From Gammaproteobacteria bacterium (GTDB lineage Bacteria > Pseudomonadota > Gammaproteobacteria > Chromatiales > Chromatiaceae), in contig JASJCU010000003.1 in NCBI GenBank assembly GCA_030065815.1, forward strand, positions 55,148 to 119,147: a DNA stretch of 64,000 nucleotides, written 5' to 3'. Below, piece after piece: positions 50,114-59,985 of this stretch. Both the position numbers and the translations under genes were made by a program. Within the stretch, counting starts at the first letter, position 1; every line of letters begins with the position of its first letter. A model generated the notes under the pieces. That model did not search any database. It was not told the origin of the DNA and saw only the letters and a list, made by a program, of their open reading frames with translations.

Positions 50114-51286
50114 ATGCGTGCTGAACGCCCGGCCGGGCTGGCGATCGCGGTCATCGTCAGCGCCGAGATGTTCGGCACCTCGCTGTGGTTCAGTGTCAAC
50201 GCGGTCGCCGACGCGCTGTACGATTCCTGGGGACTCGACACCGCCGCCATCGGCCACCTGACCGGCGCGGTCCAGGCCGGTTTCATTGCCGGCACCTTCC
50301 TGTTTGCAGTGACCGGTCTCGCCGATCGTTTCTCGGCGAGCCGCGTGTTCGCGGTCTGCGCGCTGCTCGGCGCGCTCAGCAACGCCGCGTTCACGGCACT
50401 GCACGACAGCCTCCAGCTGGCATTGCTGCTGCGGTTCGCGACCGGCCTGACGCTGGCCGGGATCTATCCGATCGGCATGAAGCTGGTCATGAGCTGGGCG
50501 CCGGAGCGCGCCGGGCAGATGCTCGGCTGGCTGGTCGGCATGTTGACCCTCGGTACCGGTCTGCCGCACCTGGTGCGCGGCAGCGCCGCGCTCGCCGACT
50601 GGCAGGGCGTGCTGTACACGGCATCGGCACTGGCGCTGCTGGCCGGGGCCGCGGTCGCGTGGCTCGGTGACGGCCCGCACCACGGCCGGCGCACGCAGTT
50701 GCGCTGGGGCGGCGCGCTGCATGCGTTCGCCGATCCACGCTTCCGCGCCGCGGCGCTCGGCTATTTCGGCCACATGTGGGAGCTGTACGCGTTCTGGGCG
50801 GTCGCGCCGTTCCTGATTCTCGGCGGCGGCATCGCGGCCGGACACGTGGTGTCGCTGGCGAGCTTCGCGGTGTTCGCCGCCGGCGCCGGCGGCTGCGTAC
50901 TCGGCGGCCTGCTCAGCCGCCGTCACGGCAACGCGCGGGTCGCCAGCGTCGCGCTCGCCGGCTCGGCGACGCTGTGCCTGGTGTTCCCGCTGCTCGGCGA
51001 CGCCCCGCGCACGCTGGCGCTGCTCGCACTGCTCGCCTGGGGCGCTTTCGTCGTCGCCGACTCGCCGCAGTTCTCGGCGCTGGCCGCGGCGGCCTGCGAC
51101 CGGCGCGACGTCGGTGCGGCGCTGGCGCTGATGAACAGCGTCGGCTTCGCGATCACGATCGCGTCGATCGAGCTGGTCGTGGCCCTGCTGCCGACACTCG
51201 GCGCCCGGGTCGGCTGGCTGCTGCTGCCGGGACCATTGTTCGGTCTATGGGCGATGCGCCGGTTGTGGCGCGAACGCGGCGCCTGA
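50114..51286 (+). CDS. Major facilitator superfamily transporter
   Basis: A 390-residue inner-membrane transporter with about 12 hydrophobic segments. The N-terminal half has [20 protein letters not shown] and the inter-helix [20 protein letters not shown] typical of [23 protein letters not shown] suggests the cyanate/CynX-like or uncharacterised drug-type MFS subgroup. The substrate is not deducible. I use ATG 50114; a TTG six codons upstream is an alternative. It follows ppa by 125 bases with no visible terminator between them. Confidence 0.88.
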   Translation: MRAERPAGLAIAVIVSAEMFGTSLWFSVNAVADALYDSWGLDTAAIGHLTGAVQAGFIAGTFLFAVTGLADRFSASRVFAVCALLGALSNAAFTALHDSLQLALLLRFATGLTLAGIYPIGMKLVMSWAPERAGQMLGWLVGMLTLGTGLPHLVRGSAALADWQGVLYTASALALLAGAAVAWLGDGPHHGRRTQLRWGGALHAFADPRFRAAALGYFGHMWELYAFWAVAPFLILGGGIAAGHVVSLASFAVFAAGAGGCVLGGLLSRRHGNARVASVALAGSATLCLVFPLLGDAPRTLALLALLAWGAFVVADSPQFSALAAAACDRRDVGAALALMNSVGFAITIASIELVVALLPTLGARVGWLLLPGPLFGLWAMRRLWRERGA

Positions 51287-51470
51287 GTCGCGCCCCGGGA
51301 CGCCGCACCGCCACCGGGGGACTGCCGCGGCCGGCCGGGCGCAGGCGCCATCGATATCGCGGGCGTGATGCGGACCGTGCCTGCGCGCGGCACGCGCCAG
51401 GCTAGCGTGGTCACTGCAGTCGGGCAGACGCCGGCGTGCCGGCCGCCGATCGGTGCGGACAAACCACGGG

Positions 51471-52247
51471 CTACAGCGGGATCTGCGCGAGGCGCGCCGA
51501 GCGCGAGCCCGGGCGCGGCGGGTTGTCCTGGCGGTTGTACGTGAACACCAGCGAGCGCTTGACCCGCTCGCCCTGGTTGCGCCCGGCCGCGTGCAGCAGC
51601 CGGCTATGGAAGAACAGCACGTCGCCGCAGTCGAGTTCGACGTCGACGGCGCGCTCGAGCAGCGTGCGGTTGGCCGGCAGATCATCGCGCAAGAACAGCG
51701 CGGCGTCGAACTGCTCCGGCGCGAAGGTCATGCGCTGCGAGCCGGGAATGACGCGCAGCCCACCCTGCGCCTGGTCCTCGGGGCCGAGCGCGAGCCAGAC
51801 GTTGACCAGTTCGGGCACCGCGAAGCTCCAGTAGCGCACGTCCTGGTGCCAGCCGGTCACGCTGCCGTAGCGCGGGTACTTGGTCATGATGCAGTTGTGG
51901 TGCGCCTGCACGAGCGCGATCGGCGCGTCGCCGAGCAGCGCGCGGACCGCGTCGGTCACACCCGGATCGCGCGCCCAGTCGCGGAACAGCGGGCCGCGCG
52001 AGTACGCGTGCAGCAGGCGCCGCGGTGTCTGGCCGCCGGTCGCGTCGACGGCGGCCGGGGCACCCGGGTAGCCGAGTTCGGCCTCGAGTTCGAGCGGCCC
52101 GAGCGGCGGGTCGAGGCAGCGCTCGACCTCGTCGAGCAGCGCGCGGCAGCGCTCGCGCGGTGCCATCCCGCGCACGACCAGGAAGCCGTCGCGGGCGAAG
52201 GCGTCACACTGGGTGTCGCTGAGGCGGGTATCACAGGCCTGCTGCAC
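51471..52247 (-). CDS. Phytanoyl-CoA dioxygenase (PhyH) family protein
   Basis: A 258-residue Fe(II)/2-oxoglutarate-dependent oxygenase of the PhyH family. The iron-binding HxD is in VTGWHQDVRYWSF; the distal His is in LFFHSRLLHAAGRN and the 2-oxoglutarate-binding Arg is probably in GERVKRSLVFTYN. Family members hydroxylate lipids or secondary metabolites such as ectoine, but the pattern here (QAHHNCIMTKYPRYGSVTGW) does not tell me the substrate. Start GTG 52247. It is convergent with the MFS gene, with 184 bases between, and no partner gene adjoins it. Confidence 0.9.
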   Translation of the reverse strand: MQQACDTRLSDTQCDAFARDGFLVVRGMAPRERCRALLDEVERCLDPPLGPLELEAELGYPGAPAAVDATGGQTPRRLLHAYSRGPLFRDWARDPGVTDAVRALLGDAPIALVQAHHNCIMTKYPRYGSVTGWHQDVRYWSFAVPELVNVWLALGPEDQAQGGLRVIPGSQRMTFAPEQFDAALFLRDDLPANRTLLERAVDVELDCGDVLFFHSRLLHAAGRNQGERVKRSLVFTYNRQDNPPRPGSRSARLAQIPL

Positions 52248-52657
52248 GGCAGTTGTCCGGTTCTAAGGCAATTTCCAATGTAGACGCGCCGCGGCGACGA
52301 ACGATCCCCGGGGGTGTCGAGGTCTTGCGGTGCGCGAGACCGGCATTATCGCCGCGGCGGCGCGCGCTTTGCACGCCGATCGCGGCGCCGCACGGCCGAA
52401 TCCATGCAGCGACCGTGCGCCGTGGTCGCGTGCCCGACCACGCGGTCGACGCCACGCCGGGACCAGCGACCGGACCACGACGCGGCCGGCAACGCGCACC
52501 GGCCTGCGCGACGCGGTGCCGCCGACACCCGCCGTCCGCCGGCATGGCCTCGCGCCGTCGCGGCCACCACCCGGCGATGTGGCCAGGCGACGATCGCCGT
52601 GGTCAGGCGCCTACCGACCCGTGACGCCGGCGCGCAGCGGCACGGCCGGATCGGCGG
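52248..52657. other. 410-base spacer without a supported gene
   Basis: Between the PhyH gene start and the end of the next minus-strand gene, all frames translate to Arg/Pro/Ala-rich sequence with no family resemblance and no convincing ribosome site. It should contain the PhyH promoter near 52250-52320. I see no long repeat. Confidence 0.4.
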
Positions 52658-53998
52658 TCACTCGGTCGGCAGCGGTTCGAGCGCGCGCGTCGTCGGCACG
52701 AAGACGAGGGCGTCGTAGCGCAGCGCCGGGCGCGTCGCCACGTAGTGTCTGGTCGCCTCGTTGGCGGGCTCGTAGACCACGCCGATCGCACGCTGCGGCA
52801 ACCAGCGCTGCAGCAGCCGGGACGCGGCCGGGTCGGCGTCGAACAGCAGTACGCGGTCGCCGCCGCCGCTGGCCAGCAACGCCGCGTCGAGGCTGTCGGC
52901 GCGCGGCCGCGGGATCCGCATCAGCTGGCGTGGGCCGTCCCAGTGCGGCGCGGCCAGTAGCGTGCCGCGCGCAGTCGCGAAACCGACCAGCAGCACCGCG
53001 TCGGCGCCGTAGCGGAGCCGCGCGAGCTGCCCGAGCGTCGCCTCGCCGCTGCGCTGCATCGCGGTCGCGCGGCCGTCGCCGACGTGCGTGTTGTGCGCCC
53101 AGACCACCGCGCGGCTCGCCGGCCCGTAGTGTGTCAGCAGGTGTGTGAGCGTGTCGCTGAAGTGGCCGGAGCGGATGTTCCACGACAGGTGCCCAGGCCA
53201 CGCCAGCGTGCCCAGGTAGCGCTCGCCGGCAGCGACGACGCGCGCATGCTGCAGGGCCTCGAACAGCACGTCGCGTGCACCCGGCGGCGCGGCGCGGTAG
53301 CGCGCCGCCAGGTCGGCGACGACCGCGGCGGCCGCCTGCCGCGCCGAGCGGCCGCCGCGACGCACGTGGTCGGCGTACCCGCGCTGATCGCCGGCGAAGC
53401 CGTCGAGCAGCGCGTATTGTCGCCGTAGCCATGACGCCAGGGCCGGCACGTGGCGATCGTAGAAGGCGCGCACGGCGGCGCTGGATTCCCAGACCGCGTA
53501 CAGGTCGATGCCGTGGATGCCGACGCGTCGCGGCAGCGGGCGATCGCGGTTGTACGCGTGCAGCCATTCGGCGAACGCCGCGAGCTCCGCGTTGGCCCAG
53601 ACCCAGCGCGGCCAGCGCCGGATCGGCGCCAGCGCGGCACGCGCCGACGCCGCGGCGCCCGGCAGGTGGCGGACGTAGCGATCGAGCGCCAACAGGCTCG
53701 ACCAGTCGCCCTCGATGGCGACGACTTCGAAGCCCTGTTCGGCGATCAGGCGTCGCGTCAGCCGGTCGCGCCAGACCTGGAACTCGTGGGTGCCGTGCGA
53801 GGCCTCGCCGAGCATGACGACGCGCGCGGCGCGCGCGGCCGTGAGCAGCGGGTCGAGGTCGGCGGCGATGATCAGCGGTCGCGACACCGCGGCGAGCGCA
53901 CGCAGCAGCGCGTCGTCGCGCCCGTCGCCGGCCCGTGGCGCCGCGGCCGACATGCCGAGCAGCACGAGCATACCGAGGACGCGGATCGCAGCAGTCAT
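52658..53998 (-). CDS. Erythromycin-esterase-like protein, probably exported
   Basis: A 446-residue protein of the erythromycin esterase family. The catalytic-type motif GEASHGTHEFQVWRDRLTRR, the VAIEGDWSS stretch, FYDRHVPALASWLRRQYALL and VVWAHNTHVGDGRATAM are all recognisable. A signal peptide (VLGMLVLLGMSAAAPRAG) suggests periplasmic action. Most chromosomal relatives have unknown substrates, so macrolide hydrolysis should not be assumed. The ATG at 53998 has GGAG nine bases upstream; an ATG five codons earlier is possible. Divergent from the phosphodiesterase gene. Confidence 0.88.
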   Translation of the reverse strand: MTAAIRVLGMLVLLGMSAAAPRAGDGRDDALLRALAAVSRPLIIAADLDPLLTAARAARVVMLGEASHGTHEFQVWRDRLTRRLIAEQGFEVVAIEGDWSSLLALDRYVRHLPGAAASARAALAPIRRWPRWVWANAELAAFAEWLHAYNRDRPLPRRVGIHGIDLYAVWESSAAVRAFYDRHVPALASWLRRQYALLDGFAGDQRGYADHVRRGGRSARQAAAAVVADLAARYRAAPPGARDVLFEALQHARVVAAGERYLGTLAWPGHLSWNIRSGHFSDTLTHLLTHYGPASRAVVWAHNTHVGDGRATAMQRSGEATLGQLARLRYGADAVLLVGFATARGTLLAAPHWDGPRQLMRIPRPRADSLDAALLASGGGDRVLLFDADPAASRLLQRWLPQRAIGVVYEPANEATRHYVATRPALRYDALVFVPTTRALEPLPTE

Positions 53999-54129
53999 CG
54001 ATCGGGGCTCCATGGTCACGTGGCCATCCATGATACCGCCAGGCCGCGGCGCCGACCGCAGCGCCCGGCGGCTGCGCCCGACGAGATGCGGTACGATAGG
54101 TATCGATCCACCGCCCAAGCCGGCCGCCG

Positions 54130-54684
54130 ATGAAAGTCTGTATCCTGTCCGACAGCCATGACCATATCCCGCTGATCGACGCCGCCGTCGCCGACGCCAA
54201 GGCGGCCGGTGCCGAGGCCGTGCTGCACTGCGGCGACCTGGTCGCGCCGAGCACACTGCACTGCCTGGAGAAGTACCAGCTACCGGTACACGTGATCCAC
54301 GGCAACAACACCGGCGACCTGTTCGCGCTGACCCGGCTGGCACACAAGCCGGGCGGGGTCGTGCGCTTCCACGGCATGGACGCCGGTATCGAGCTCGCCG
54401 GCCGGCGCATCTTCCTCGTCCACTACCCGCATTACGCCCACGCGATGGCCGCCACCGGCGACTGGGACCTGGTGTGCTGCGGGCACAGCCACAAGGTCGA
54501 GATAGAGCAGCACCAGAACTGTGCCGGCGGCACCACCCACGTGGTCAATCCGGGCACGGTCGGCGGCGTCGGCCAGGCGCCGGCGACCTGGGTGCTGGCC
54601 GACCTGGACGCGATGACGTTCGAACTGCGCGAGGTACCGAAATCGCTCGAGTACCGCGACCAGGCGACCGCCGGGCATGTCTGA
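54130..54684 (+). CDS. YfcE/MJ0936-type metallophosphoesterase
   Basis: A 184-residue calcineurin-fold phosphodiesterase. Metal ligands appear in order: LSDSHDH (Asp and His), [14 protein letters not shown] (Asn), VHYPHYAH, and CCGHSHK. The domain is complete and of usual length for the YfcE group, which acts on small phosphodiesters in vitro with unknown natural substrates. The last eight bases overlap moaC, implying translational coupling, although a functional tie is not established. Confidence 0.92.
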   Translation: MKVCILSDSHDHIPLIDAAVADAKAAGAEAVLHCGDLVAPSTLHCLEKYQLPVHVIHGNNTGDLFALTRLAHKPGGVVRFHGMDAGIELAGRRIFLVHYPHYAHAMAATGDWDLVCCGHSHKVEIEQHQNCAGGTTHVVNPGTVGGVGQAPATWVLADLDAMTFELREVPKSLEYRDQATAGHV

Positions 54685-55171
54685 ACGCTTCACCCATTTC
54701 GACGCCGACGGCCAGGCGCACATGGTCGACGTCGGTGACAAGTCCGTCACCGCGCGCGTCGCGATCGCCAGCGGCAGCATCCGCATGCAGGCGAAGACGC
54801 TGGCGATGATCCTCGACGGCGGCCACAAGAAGGGCGACGTGCTCGGCGTCGCCCGCATCGCCGGCATCATGGGCGCCAAGCGCACGTCCGACCTGGTGCC
54901 GCTGTGCCACCCGCTGCCGCTGACCAAGGTCGCGATCGAGTTCCGCCCCGACAGCGCGCTCGACAGCATCCATTGCATGGCCACGACCAAGACCCACGGC
55001 CAGACCGGCGTCGAGATGGAGGCCCTGTGTGCGGTGCAGGTCGCACTGCTGACGATCTACGACATGTGCAAGGCCGTCGATCGCGGCATGGTGATCGAGA
55101 ACGTGCGTCTCGAGGAGAAGGCCGGCGGCAAGTCGGGCCACTGGAAGCGCGCCGACTTTCCCGACGCGTGA
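54677..55171 (+). CDS. moaC: Cyclic pyranopterin monophosphate synthase
   Basis: A 164-residue enzyme that converts the MoaA product 3',8-cyclo-GTP to cyclic pyranopterin monophosphate in molybdenum cofactor synthesis. Diagnostic segments are [27 protein letters not shown] and [20 protein letters not shown], with the catalytic Lys in [10 protein letters not shown]. No moaA or other moa gene is close, but the molybdate importer lies about 15 kb away. It overlaps the phosphodiesterase gene and precedes engB by seven bases. Confidence 0.96.
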   Translation: MSERFTHFDADGQAHMVDVGDKSVTARVAIASGSIRMQAKTLAMILDGGHKKGDVLGVARIAGIMGAKRTSDLVPLCHPLPLTKVAIEFRPDSALDSIHCMATTKTHGQTGVEMEALCAVQVALLTIYDMCKAVDRGMVIENVRLEEKAGGKSGHWKRADFPDA

Positions 55172-55178
55172 GACGCGC

Positions 55179-55787
55179 ATGAACCCCCGCTATCGCAAGG
55201 CCGCGTTTCTGACCAGCGCAGCCAAGCTCAAGCAGACACCACCGGACGAAGGCTTCGAGGTCGCCTTTGCCGGGCGCTCCAACGCCGGCAAATCGAGCGC
55301 GATCAACGCGCTGTGCGACCAAAAGGCGCTCGCCCGCACCAGCAAGACCCCGGGACGCACGCAGCTGTTGAACTTCTTCGCGATCGACGAGCGACGCCGC
55401 ATCGTCGACCTGCCGGGCTACGGCTACGCCAAGGTCGCCGAAGGCATCAAGCGCGAGTGGCAGGGCGCACTCGCCGCCTACCTGGAAAACCGCGAATGCC
55501 TGCGCGGCCTGATGCTGATGATGGACATCCGCCATCCGCTCAAAGACTTCGACGTACAGATGCTCGAGTGGGCCAACCACATCGCGCTGCCGGTACACGT
55601 GCTGCTGACCAAGGCCGACAAGCTGAAGAAGGGCCCGGCCAAGGGCGTGCTGCTGCAGGTACGCAACGAACTGCAGAAGATCAACCGCGAGTTCACCGCG
55701 CAGACCTTCTCGTCACTGAAGCGGACCGGTATCGACGCGGCGCACGCCAAACTTGACGACTGGTTCGAGGTGCACGTCGTCGACTGA
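55179..55787 (+). CDS. engB: Ribosome-biogenesis GTPase EngB (YsxC/YihA)
   Basis: A 202-residue small GTPase needed for 50S ribosome assembly. All G motifs are present: G1 [10 protein letters not shown]2 TPGRTQ, G3 DLPGYGYA and G4 TKADK. The N-terminal [20 protein letters not shown] is typical. In gammaproteobacteria engB is often next to polA; here polA is convergent, 175 bases away. That spacer shows no clear terminator or gene. Confidence 0.95.
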   Translation: MNPRYRKAAFLTSAAKLKQTPPDEGFEVAFAGRSNAGKSSAINALCDQKALARTSKTPGRTQLLNFFAIDERRRIVDLPGYGYAKVAEGIKREWQGALAAYLENRECLRGLMLMMDIRHPLKDFDVQMLEWANHIALPVHVLLTKADKLKKGPAKGVLLQVRNELQKINREFTAQTFSSLKRTGIDAAHAKLDDWFEVHVVD

Positions 55788-55962
55788 CGTCGGTCACCGC
55801 GAGCACGCCACCGGGCACGAGGGCCGTGCGGCCGTCCGCCAGCAACGTGGCGCCGATTCCCGCGACGCACCCTGCCAGTCCGGGCCAGAACCCGGTCTTG
55901 CCGCACATGCGCCACGGCCGTGGGCTGCGTCATCTGCATTGTCTGCCGCCGATCGGGCCGCC

Positions 55963-58668
55963 TCAATGCGCCTCGTCCCAGTTGCCGCCGACACCGACGT
56001 CGACGACCAGCGGAACCTGCAGCTCGGCGGCGCTCTCCATCAGCCGGCGGATCTCGTCGCTCGCAGTATCGACGGCGGGCGCGGCGACTTCGAACACCAG
56101 CTCGTCGTGCACCTGCATCAACATGTGCGCATCCGGTTTGCGCGTCTCGATCCAGTCGTCGACGGCGAGCATCGCGCGCTTGATGATGTCGGCGGCGGTG
56201 CCCTGCATCGGCGCGTTGATCGCGGTGCGTTCGGCCGCGGCGCGCACCTGCGGGTTACGCGCCTTGATGTCCGGCAGATACAGGCGGCGACCGAACAGCG
56301 TCTCGACATAGCCCTGCTCACGTGCCTGTTCGCGGGTGCGTTCCATGAAGTCTTTCACGCCCGGGTAGCGCGCGAAGTACAGGTCGACGTATTCCTGGGC
56401 CGCGCCGCGCTCGATGCCGAGCTGGCGCGCCAGGCCAAACGCCGACATGCCGTAGATCAGGCCGAAGTTGATCGCCTTCGCCGAGCGCCGCTGCTCGCCG
56501 GTCACGGCGTCGGGACCGTCGGCGCCGAACACCTCGGCCGCGGTCGCGCGATGGATGTCCTCACCGGCCGCGAACGCGTCGAGCAGCCCCTGGTCGCCGG
56601 ACAGGTGGGCCATGATGCGCAGCTCGATCTGCGAGTAGTCGGCAGCGAGCATGCGCCAGCCGTCCTGCGGCACGAAGGCCTGGCGGATGCGCCGGCCCTC
56701 GGCGCTGCGTACCGGGATGTTCTGCAGGTTGGGATCGGACGAACTCAGCCGCCCGGTCGCCGCGACCGCCTGGTGGTAACTGGTGTGCAGCCGCCCGGTA
56801 TCCGGATTGACCAGCTCGGGCAGCTTGTCGGTGTAGGTCGACTTGAGCTTTGCCAGGCCGCGGTGCTGCAGGATCACCTGCGGCAGCTCATGGCCCTGCT
56901 CGGCCAGCTCGACCAGCACCGATTCGGCGGTCGACGGTGCACCGGTCTTGGTCTTGCTGATCACCGGCAGACCCAACTCTTCGAAGAATACCTGGCCGAT
57001 CTGCTTCGGCGAGCCCATGTTGAACGTGTGCCCGGCGATCGCGTAGGCCTGCTGTTCGAGGTCATGCATCTGCTTCGCCAGTTCACCACTCTGCGTCGCC
57101 AGCATGTCGCGGTCGACGCGCACGCCGGTGCGCTCGATGCGCGACAGTACGCTGAGCAGCGGCACCTCGAGATCGGTCAGCACCGCGCGCAGCGCTGCAG
57201 CCTGCTCGAGCTTCGGCCACATCACCTGGTGCAGACGCAGCGTGATGTCGGCGTCCTCGGCCGCGTACGGACCGGCCTGCTCGAGATCGATCTGGTCGAA
57301 CGTCAGCTGCTTCGTGCCCTTGCCGGCGATGTCCTCGAAATGGATGGTCTTGTGGCCGAGGTGGCGCTCGGCGAGGCTGTCCATGTCGTGGCGACCGACA
57401 CCGGCGTTGAGGACATAGGATTCGAGCATCGTGTCGTAGGCGATGCCGCGCAGCGTGATGCCGTGGTTGGCGAGCACGCTCTTGTCGTACTTGAGATTCT
57501 GCCCGACCTTGGCCTGCTCCGGGTCCTCGAGCAGCGGCTTGAGCGCCTGCAGTGTTTGGTCGCGATCGAGCTGCTCGGGCGCACCCGGATAGCTGTGGGC
57601 CAGCGGCACGTACGCGGCCTCGCCGGCCTGGGTTGCGAACGACACGCCGACGATGCGTGCCTGCATGTAATCGAGGCTCGTGGTCTCGGTGTCGAACGCG
57701 AACAGCGGCGCGGCCTTGAGCTTCTTCAGCCAGCGATCGAGGCCTGCCTCGTCGAGCACGGTCTCGTAGTCGGCGGCCGGCGTGTCCGCAGAGCCGTCTG
57801 CCGGCGCGCTGCCGGCGTCATCGAGGCTCGCGAGCAGGCGGCGTGACTCGAGGCGCTCGTAGTGTGCGCGCAGCGCCGCCGGGTCGCCGTCGTGCGGCGT
57901 CAGGTCGGCCGGCGTCGCATCGAGTTCGACATCGGTCTTGATCGTCGTCAGCGTGCGCGACAGCGGCAGGTAGTCGAGGCTGGCGCGCAGGTTCTCGCCG
58001 ATCTTGCCCTTGACTGCATCGGCGTTGGCGATCACGCCGTCGAGCGTTTCGAACTCGCCGAGCCACTTGGCCGCGGTCTTCGGTCCGCACTTGGGCACGC
58101 CCGGAATGTTGTCGATGCTGTCGCCGGTCAGCGCGAGGAAGTCGATGATCTGGTCCGGGCGCACGCCGAACTTGGCCTTGACACCGGCGACGTCGCTGAC
58201 CGTGTCCGACATCGTGTTGACCAGCGTGACGTGCTCGTTGACGAGCTGCGCCATGTCCTTGTCGCTGGTCGACACGATGGTCTCGCGGCCCTGCTCGGTG
58301 GCCATGCGCGCCAGCGTGCCAATGACGTCGTCGGCCTCGACGTCCGGCACGACCAGCAACGGCAGACCCATCGCGCGGATGATGTCGAGGGTCGGCTCGA
58401 TCTGCTCGCGCAGGTCGTCGGGCATCGGCGGGCGGTTGGCCTTGTAGTCGGGGTACAGGTCGTCACGGAAGGTCTTGCCCGGCGCGTCGAACACGACCGC
58501 GATGTGGCACGGCCGGTAGTCGGCCAGCAGCTTGCGCAGCATGTTGATGACACCGACCGTCGCGCCGGTCGCCTCGCCCTTGGAGTTGGTCAACGGAGGC
58601 AGCGCATGGTAGGCGCGGAACAGATACGACGAGCCGTCGACGAGAATGAACGGGGGCTGCTTCTCCAT
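55963..58668 (-). CDS. polA: DNA polymerase I
   Basis: A 901-residue repair and Okazaki-fragment polymerase. The 5' nuclease domain (about 1-290) starts [20 protein letters not shown]. The 3'-5' exonuclease keeps its metal ligands, Asp326 and Glu328 (FDTETTS). The polymerase domain has motif A Asp677 (DYSQIELR), the O-helix [19 protein letters not shown] and motif C Asp855 (VHDELVF). All three activities therefore look intact. I use ATG 58668; an ATG 12 codons upstream adds unrelated sequence. The lagging part of the replication machinery is otherwise represented by holA. Confidence 0.97.
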   Translation of the reverse strand: MEKQPPFILVDGSSYLFRAYHALPPLTNSKGEATGATVGVINMLRKLLADYRPCHIAVVFDAPGKTFRDDLYPDYKANRPPMPDDLREQIEPTLDIIRAMGLPLLVVPDVEADDVIGTLARMATEQGRETIVSTSDKDMAQLVNEHVTLVNTMSDTVSDVAGVKAKFGVRPDQIIDFLALTGDSIDNIPGVPKCGPKTAAKWLGEFETLDGVIANADAVKGKIGENLRASLDYLPLSRTLTTIKTDVELDATPADLTPHDGDPAALRAHYERLESRRLLASLDDAGSAPADGSADTPAADYETVLDEAGLDRWLKKLKAAPLFAFDTETTSLDYMQARIVGVSFATQAGEAAYVPLAHSYPGAPEQLDRDQTLQALKPLLEDPEQAKVGQNLKYDKSVLANHGITLRGIAYDTMLESYVLNAGVGRHDMDSLAERHLGHKTIHFEDIAGKGTKQLTFDQIDLEQAGPYAAEDADITLRLHQVMWPKLEQAAALRAVLTDLEVPLLSVLSRIERTGVRVDRDMLATQSGELAKQMHDLEQQAYAIAGHTFNMGSPKQIGQVFFEELGLPVISKTKTGAPSTAESVLVELAEQGHELPQVILQHRGLAKLKSTYTDKLPELVNPDTGRLHTSYHQAVAATGRLSSSDPNLQNIPVRSAEGRRIRQAFVPQDGWRMLAADYSQIELRIMAHLSGDQGLLDAFAAGEDIHRATAAEVFGADGPDAVTGEQRRSAKAINFGLIYGMSAFGLARQLGIERGAAQEYVDLYFARYPGVKDFMERTREQAREQGYVETLFGRRLYLPDIKARNPQVRAAAERTAINAPMQGTAADIIKRAMLAVDDWIETRKPDAHMLMQVHDELVFEVAAPAVDTASDEIRRLMESAAELQVPLVVDVGVGGNWDEAH

Positions 58669-58785
58669 GCGCCGAGCATACCCTGTTCGCGGCGCTTGGC
58701 GCATGTCGGGCAGACGGCGTCGCTAGACGCGGTATCGGCCGGACCGCTGCCCGGTCGTTCGCGCCGCGCGGCGGCGCCGCGTGAC

Positions 58786-59742
58786 TCAGTGTGCGGTCGG
58801 CGCGTCGCCGGTGTCGTCGTCGGCGCGGGCGATCGTCGACGCGTCGTCGTGGTCGTCGTCGGCACCGTTGCCGGCGTCGGCCTGGCCGCTCGCGGCCAGG
58901 CTGAGCACGGTCTCGCGGTCGCGCTGGTCCTTGATCTGTTCGAAGAACGAGTACTCGCCGCCGGTCACGGTGCGCGAGGTCTCGTCGAGCTCGCTGGCCA
59001 GTTCCTGCACGCTGCGCACGACGCGGATCAGCTTCTCGCCCGACTTCGACACCGAGAACATGTTGTTGAGCTGGGCCTCCTTGATCTCCTTGCGCAGGTC
59101 GGCGAGCTCCTGGCCGATCTCGCCGTTACGCGCCGCCAGCGTGTCGCGCTCGGTGCGCAGTTCGGTGAGCTGGACGTCGAGGCGTGCCCGCTCGTCGGCA
59201 TTGCGCTGCTCGGCCTCCTGCAGGCGCCGGTCGCGATCAAGCTGCAGGTCCTTGACCGCCGTCGCGTGGTCGCTGCGCAGCGCGGCGAGCGTCTGTTGCT
59301 GTTCGCTGCGCAACGCCTGCATCTCGTCGTGGCGGCGCTTCTCCAGCTCGCTGATGTTGGCGTTGTTCGACGAGTTCAGGCGGTCGATCAAGCCGCTGTG
59401 CTCGGTCTCGATGCGCTCCATGTCGCTCGCATGCCCGGACTTCAGCGAATCGACGACGGCCTGATGGGCGGTGTTGAGCTGATCGATCTGTTGCGTGTGC
59501 GACTGCTTGAGGACGTCCATCTCGTTGCTGTTGGCCTTGTTCAGCACGTCGAGCTTCTTCTGGTTCTCGGACTCGAGTTCCGCGATCGTCTGCTTCGACG
59601 TACGCTCGACCTGATCGAGGGCATGGCGCTTGCGCTGCTCCTCGTTGTTGCGGCCGATCGAGTGACCGATCCATGCGGCGACCGCGGCCAGCGCGATCAT
59701 GACGGCGAACCCCGGCAGCGAGAAAAGGGCTAGGGTATCCAT
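58786..59742 (-). CDS. Membrane-anchored coiled-coil protein of unknown function
   Basis: I do not recognise the family. The 318-residue product has one N-terminal membrane helix (about 8-28, SLPGFAVMIALAAVAAWIGH), a long charged coiled coil from about 35 to 235 (heptad-like Glu/Gln/Lys/Leu patterns such as ELEKRRHDEMQALRSEQQQT), a short folded-looking part (NMFSVSKSGEKLIRVVRSVQ, EYSFFEQIKDQRDRETVL) and an acidic tail of Asp, Ala and Thr. GAGGTG lies before the ATG. It lies between polA and trkH, all minus strand, separated by 117 and 243 bases. A scaffold or envelope role is only a guess. Confidence 0.8.
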   Translation of the reverse strand: MDTLALFSLPGFAVMIALAAVAAWIGHSIGRNNEEQRKRHALDQVERTSKQTIAELESENQKKLDVLNKANSNEMDVLKQSHTQQIDQLNTAHQAVVDSLKSGHASDMERIETEHSGLIDRLNSSNNANISELEKRRHDEMQALRSEQQQTLAALRSDHATAVKDLQLDRDRRLQEAEQRNADERARLDVQLTELRTERDTLAARNGEIGQELADLRKEIKEAQLNNMFSVSKSGEKLIRVVRSVQELASELDETSRTVTGGEYSFFEQIKDQRDRETVLSLAASGQADAGNGADDDHDDASTIARADDDTGDAPTAH

Positions 59743-59985
59743 GACGAATCACCTCGTTGTTGTTATCGGGTCCCGGCAGGAGAGCCGCCTGGCGTTGCCG
59801 TTGTCTTCGACGGCCCGGTCGCAAGGGCAACGCGGCTTCCGGGTTGTTGCCTGGCGAACATAGCACAGGCCATCGGCACGCAGCGTCGCGCCGCCGCAGC
59901 TCGCGCTGCGTTCCACGTGACAACCCCGACGCGACCGCAGGTCAGCCCGGATACGGCTGCGGCCTTTCCCGGAGGGGCGGCCCGA

